This document shows, in pieces, positions 5,432-5,581 of a stretch of 5,581 nt of DNA. Under the pieces are notes generated by a model. That model was not told the origin of the DNA. It was given only the letters and a program-made list of their open reading frames with translations, and searched no databases. Within the stretch, counting starts at the first letter, position 1. The number at the start of each line of letters is the position of its first letter. The position numbers and the translations under genes were made by a program. The stretch lies in contig CBIHON010000094.1 in the NCBI GenBank assembly GCA_966211965.1, positions 1-5,581 on the forward strand, read 5' to 3'. The stretch is from CBIHON01 sp966211965 (GTDB lineage: Bacteria; Pseudomonadota; Gammaproteobacteria; Burkholderiales; Burkholderiaceae_D).

Positions 5432-5581
5432 AAAAAACAGCAACATGAACAACCGGCAAACCACCCGCTTCCCGGTTCCGAAGTCTCTGCGGACCAAGAG
5501 TCCGCGCAGGTTTACCCGCTCTACCCGCCTAGAGCAGTTTCAGCCTGACTGTACAGGAGCCAAGGTTGAGCCGAGAAGCGC
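5432..5581. other. Upstream region of the solute-binding gene, no gene seen
   Basis: These 150 bp have no open frame that looks like a gene end. There are two small hairpins: GCGGAC/GTCCGC (5489-5505) and GCTCTA/TAGAGC (5518-5535). I found no convincing -35/-10 pair toward the solute-binding gene, so I cannot say whether transcription starts here or comes from an upstream permease gene beyond the window. Confidence 0.4.

Overview
The window looks like a chromosomal segment of a moderately GC-rich betaproteobacterium. A Burkholderiales member, possibly Oxalobacteraceae-like, is my best guess. This is inferred from gene content and general sequence character; there is no rRNA or other marker to prove it. 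Three full-length genes lie on the minus strand and two small genes on the plus strand. Between them are gene-poor stretches unusually rich in inverted repeats.

Layout. Positions 1-568 hold no convincing gene. They contain a 127-bp imperfect inverted repeat with a perfect 18-bp palindrome inside (76-202), a perfect 16-bp hairpin (223-265) and a leader hairpin (489-534). Plus-strand genes follow: a small exported protein with two cysteines (569-877), then a 63-residue soluble protein (918-1109) 40 bp downstream. Both are of unknown function. Positions 1110-1540 are non-coding and carry a three-way-junction-like fold (1222-1265) and a REP-like hairpin (1481-1528).

On the minus strand, in order of transcription, are a periplasmic LivK-type solute-binding protein (5417-4104), a LivF-type ABC ATPase (3700-2864) and a PaaK-like adenylate-forming CoA ligase (2797-1541). 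They read as part of an uptake-and-activation cassette: the binding protein captures an organic acid or amino acid, permeases (not in the window, presumably beyond 5581 or elsewhere) carry it inward powered by the ATPase, and the ligase could convert it to a CoA thioester. The substrate cannot be read from the sequence. An aromatic or other carboxylic acid is a reasonable inference from the ligase.

The most striking structure is the 403-bp gap between the binding protein and the ATPase. It holds two oppositely oriented REP-like hairpins around a 34-bp inverted repeat (33 of 34 matching), a REPIN/BIME-like arrangement. One REP lies about a dozen bases from the ATPase start codon and is translated in silico into a spurious 61-residue N-terminal extension of that gene. 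No REP-associated (RAYT) transposase, rRNA, tRNA, CRISPR array or intact insertion sequence is visible.
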